Source: an uncultured Rhodospirillaceae bacterium (GTDB lineage: Bacteria; Pseudomonadota; Alphaproteobacteria; Reyranellales; Reyranellaceae). From it: a DNA stretch of 64,000 bases. The stretch lies in contig CAMFGZ010000004.1 in assembly GCA_945952105.1 (NCBI GenBank), positions 213,377 to 277,376 of the forward strand, given 5' to 3'. The notes under the pieces were generated by a model, which was not told where the DNA came from, searched no databases, and saw only the letters and a program-made list of their open reading frames with translations. Shown here one piece after another: positions 63,963 through 64,000 of the stretch. Each line of letters opens with the position of its first letter. The stretch's first letter is position 1. Both the position numbers and the translations under genes were made by a program.

Positions 63963-64000
63963 AAAAGGCATCGCGACGCTGGTTGGAAGATGATTCACTG
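63948..64000. mobile_element. Likely insertion-sequence terminus
   Basis: CTAG followed by CAGGCTGTTGAAAAAGGCA, the type of terminal inverted repeat seen in IS5/IS1182-like elements, several of which duplicate short targets such as CTAG. Only about 50 bp are in the window, no transposase or other end is visible, so the family is uncertain. Confidence 0.6.

Overview
The window is GC-rich DNA from an alphaproteobacterium. The evidence is the sdhCDAB order, a PhaR-type polyhydroxyalkanoate (PHA) regulator, a mesaconyl-CoA hydratase of the ethylmalonyl-CoA type, an AapJ-like amino-acid binding protein, and a FixLJ/ccoNOQP-GHIS microaerobic cluster. A Rhodospirillales or Reyranella-like host is plausible, but I cannot fix the genus from sequence alone. 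Coding density is high, many genes overlap by ATGA or GTGA, and no rRNA, CRISPR array or prophage was seen. One tRNA gene (Arg-ACG) and the likely edge of one insertion sequence (right end) are present.

Left third (1-26 kb): central carbon and storage metabolism. A cut-off LysE-family exporter and pyridoxal kinase come first. They are followed by a CoA-ester lyase/mesaconyl-CoA hydratase pair, the complete succinate dehydrogenase operon and an orphan amino-acid binding protein. Next come a D-aminopeptidase-like serine hydrolase, an enoyl-CoA hydratase and a CACHE-type adenylate/guanylate cyclase. The PHA genes are scattered here: phaR, a small coiled-coil partner overlapping a PhaC-like synthase, phaA and phaB. 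A LytTR membrane regulator, an acyltransferase, an MFS exporter, Tam, gamma-glutamyltranspeptidase, an RlmI-like methylase and a patatin lipoprotein complete the section.

Middle (26-41.5 kb): an antiporter with a C-terminal stress domain, then genes that look like uptake and breakdown of a nitrogenous organic compound. These are an AtzG-like/AtzE-like amidase pair, a flavin monooxygenase, a GNAT protein, a peptide-type binding protein and an ATZ/TRZ-type amidohydrolase. Lon with a small heat-shock protein, an EamA transporter, two exported proteins of unknown role and the tRNA follow. Two palindromic intergenic repeats lie here and a third near 7.9 kb.

Right third (41.5-64 kb): a low-oxygen island. 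It holds the whole cbb3 oxidase set (ccoNOQP, ccoGHIS), a TauE-like protein, UspA, HemN and a soluble single-PAS FixL with FixJ. It also holds phasin-like, alcohol dehydrogenase, beta-glucosidase, glucokinase, ATPase-less transporter, DUF883/holin-like and second UspA genes. Five 14-bp FNR/FixK-type sites lie 59.5-63.5 bp (centre to start codon) upstream of six genes, counting one divergent site twice. Most have a -10-like hexamer about 22 bp downstream. This points to one oxygen-controlled regulon linking high-affinity respiration to carbohydrate fermentation, although no FixK/FNR gene is in the window. The last gene, an L,D-transpeptidase, breaks off at a sequence resembling an insertion-sequence terminus.
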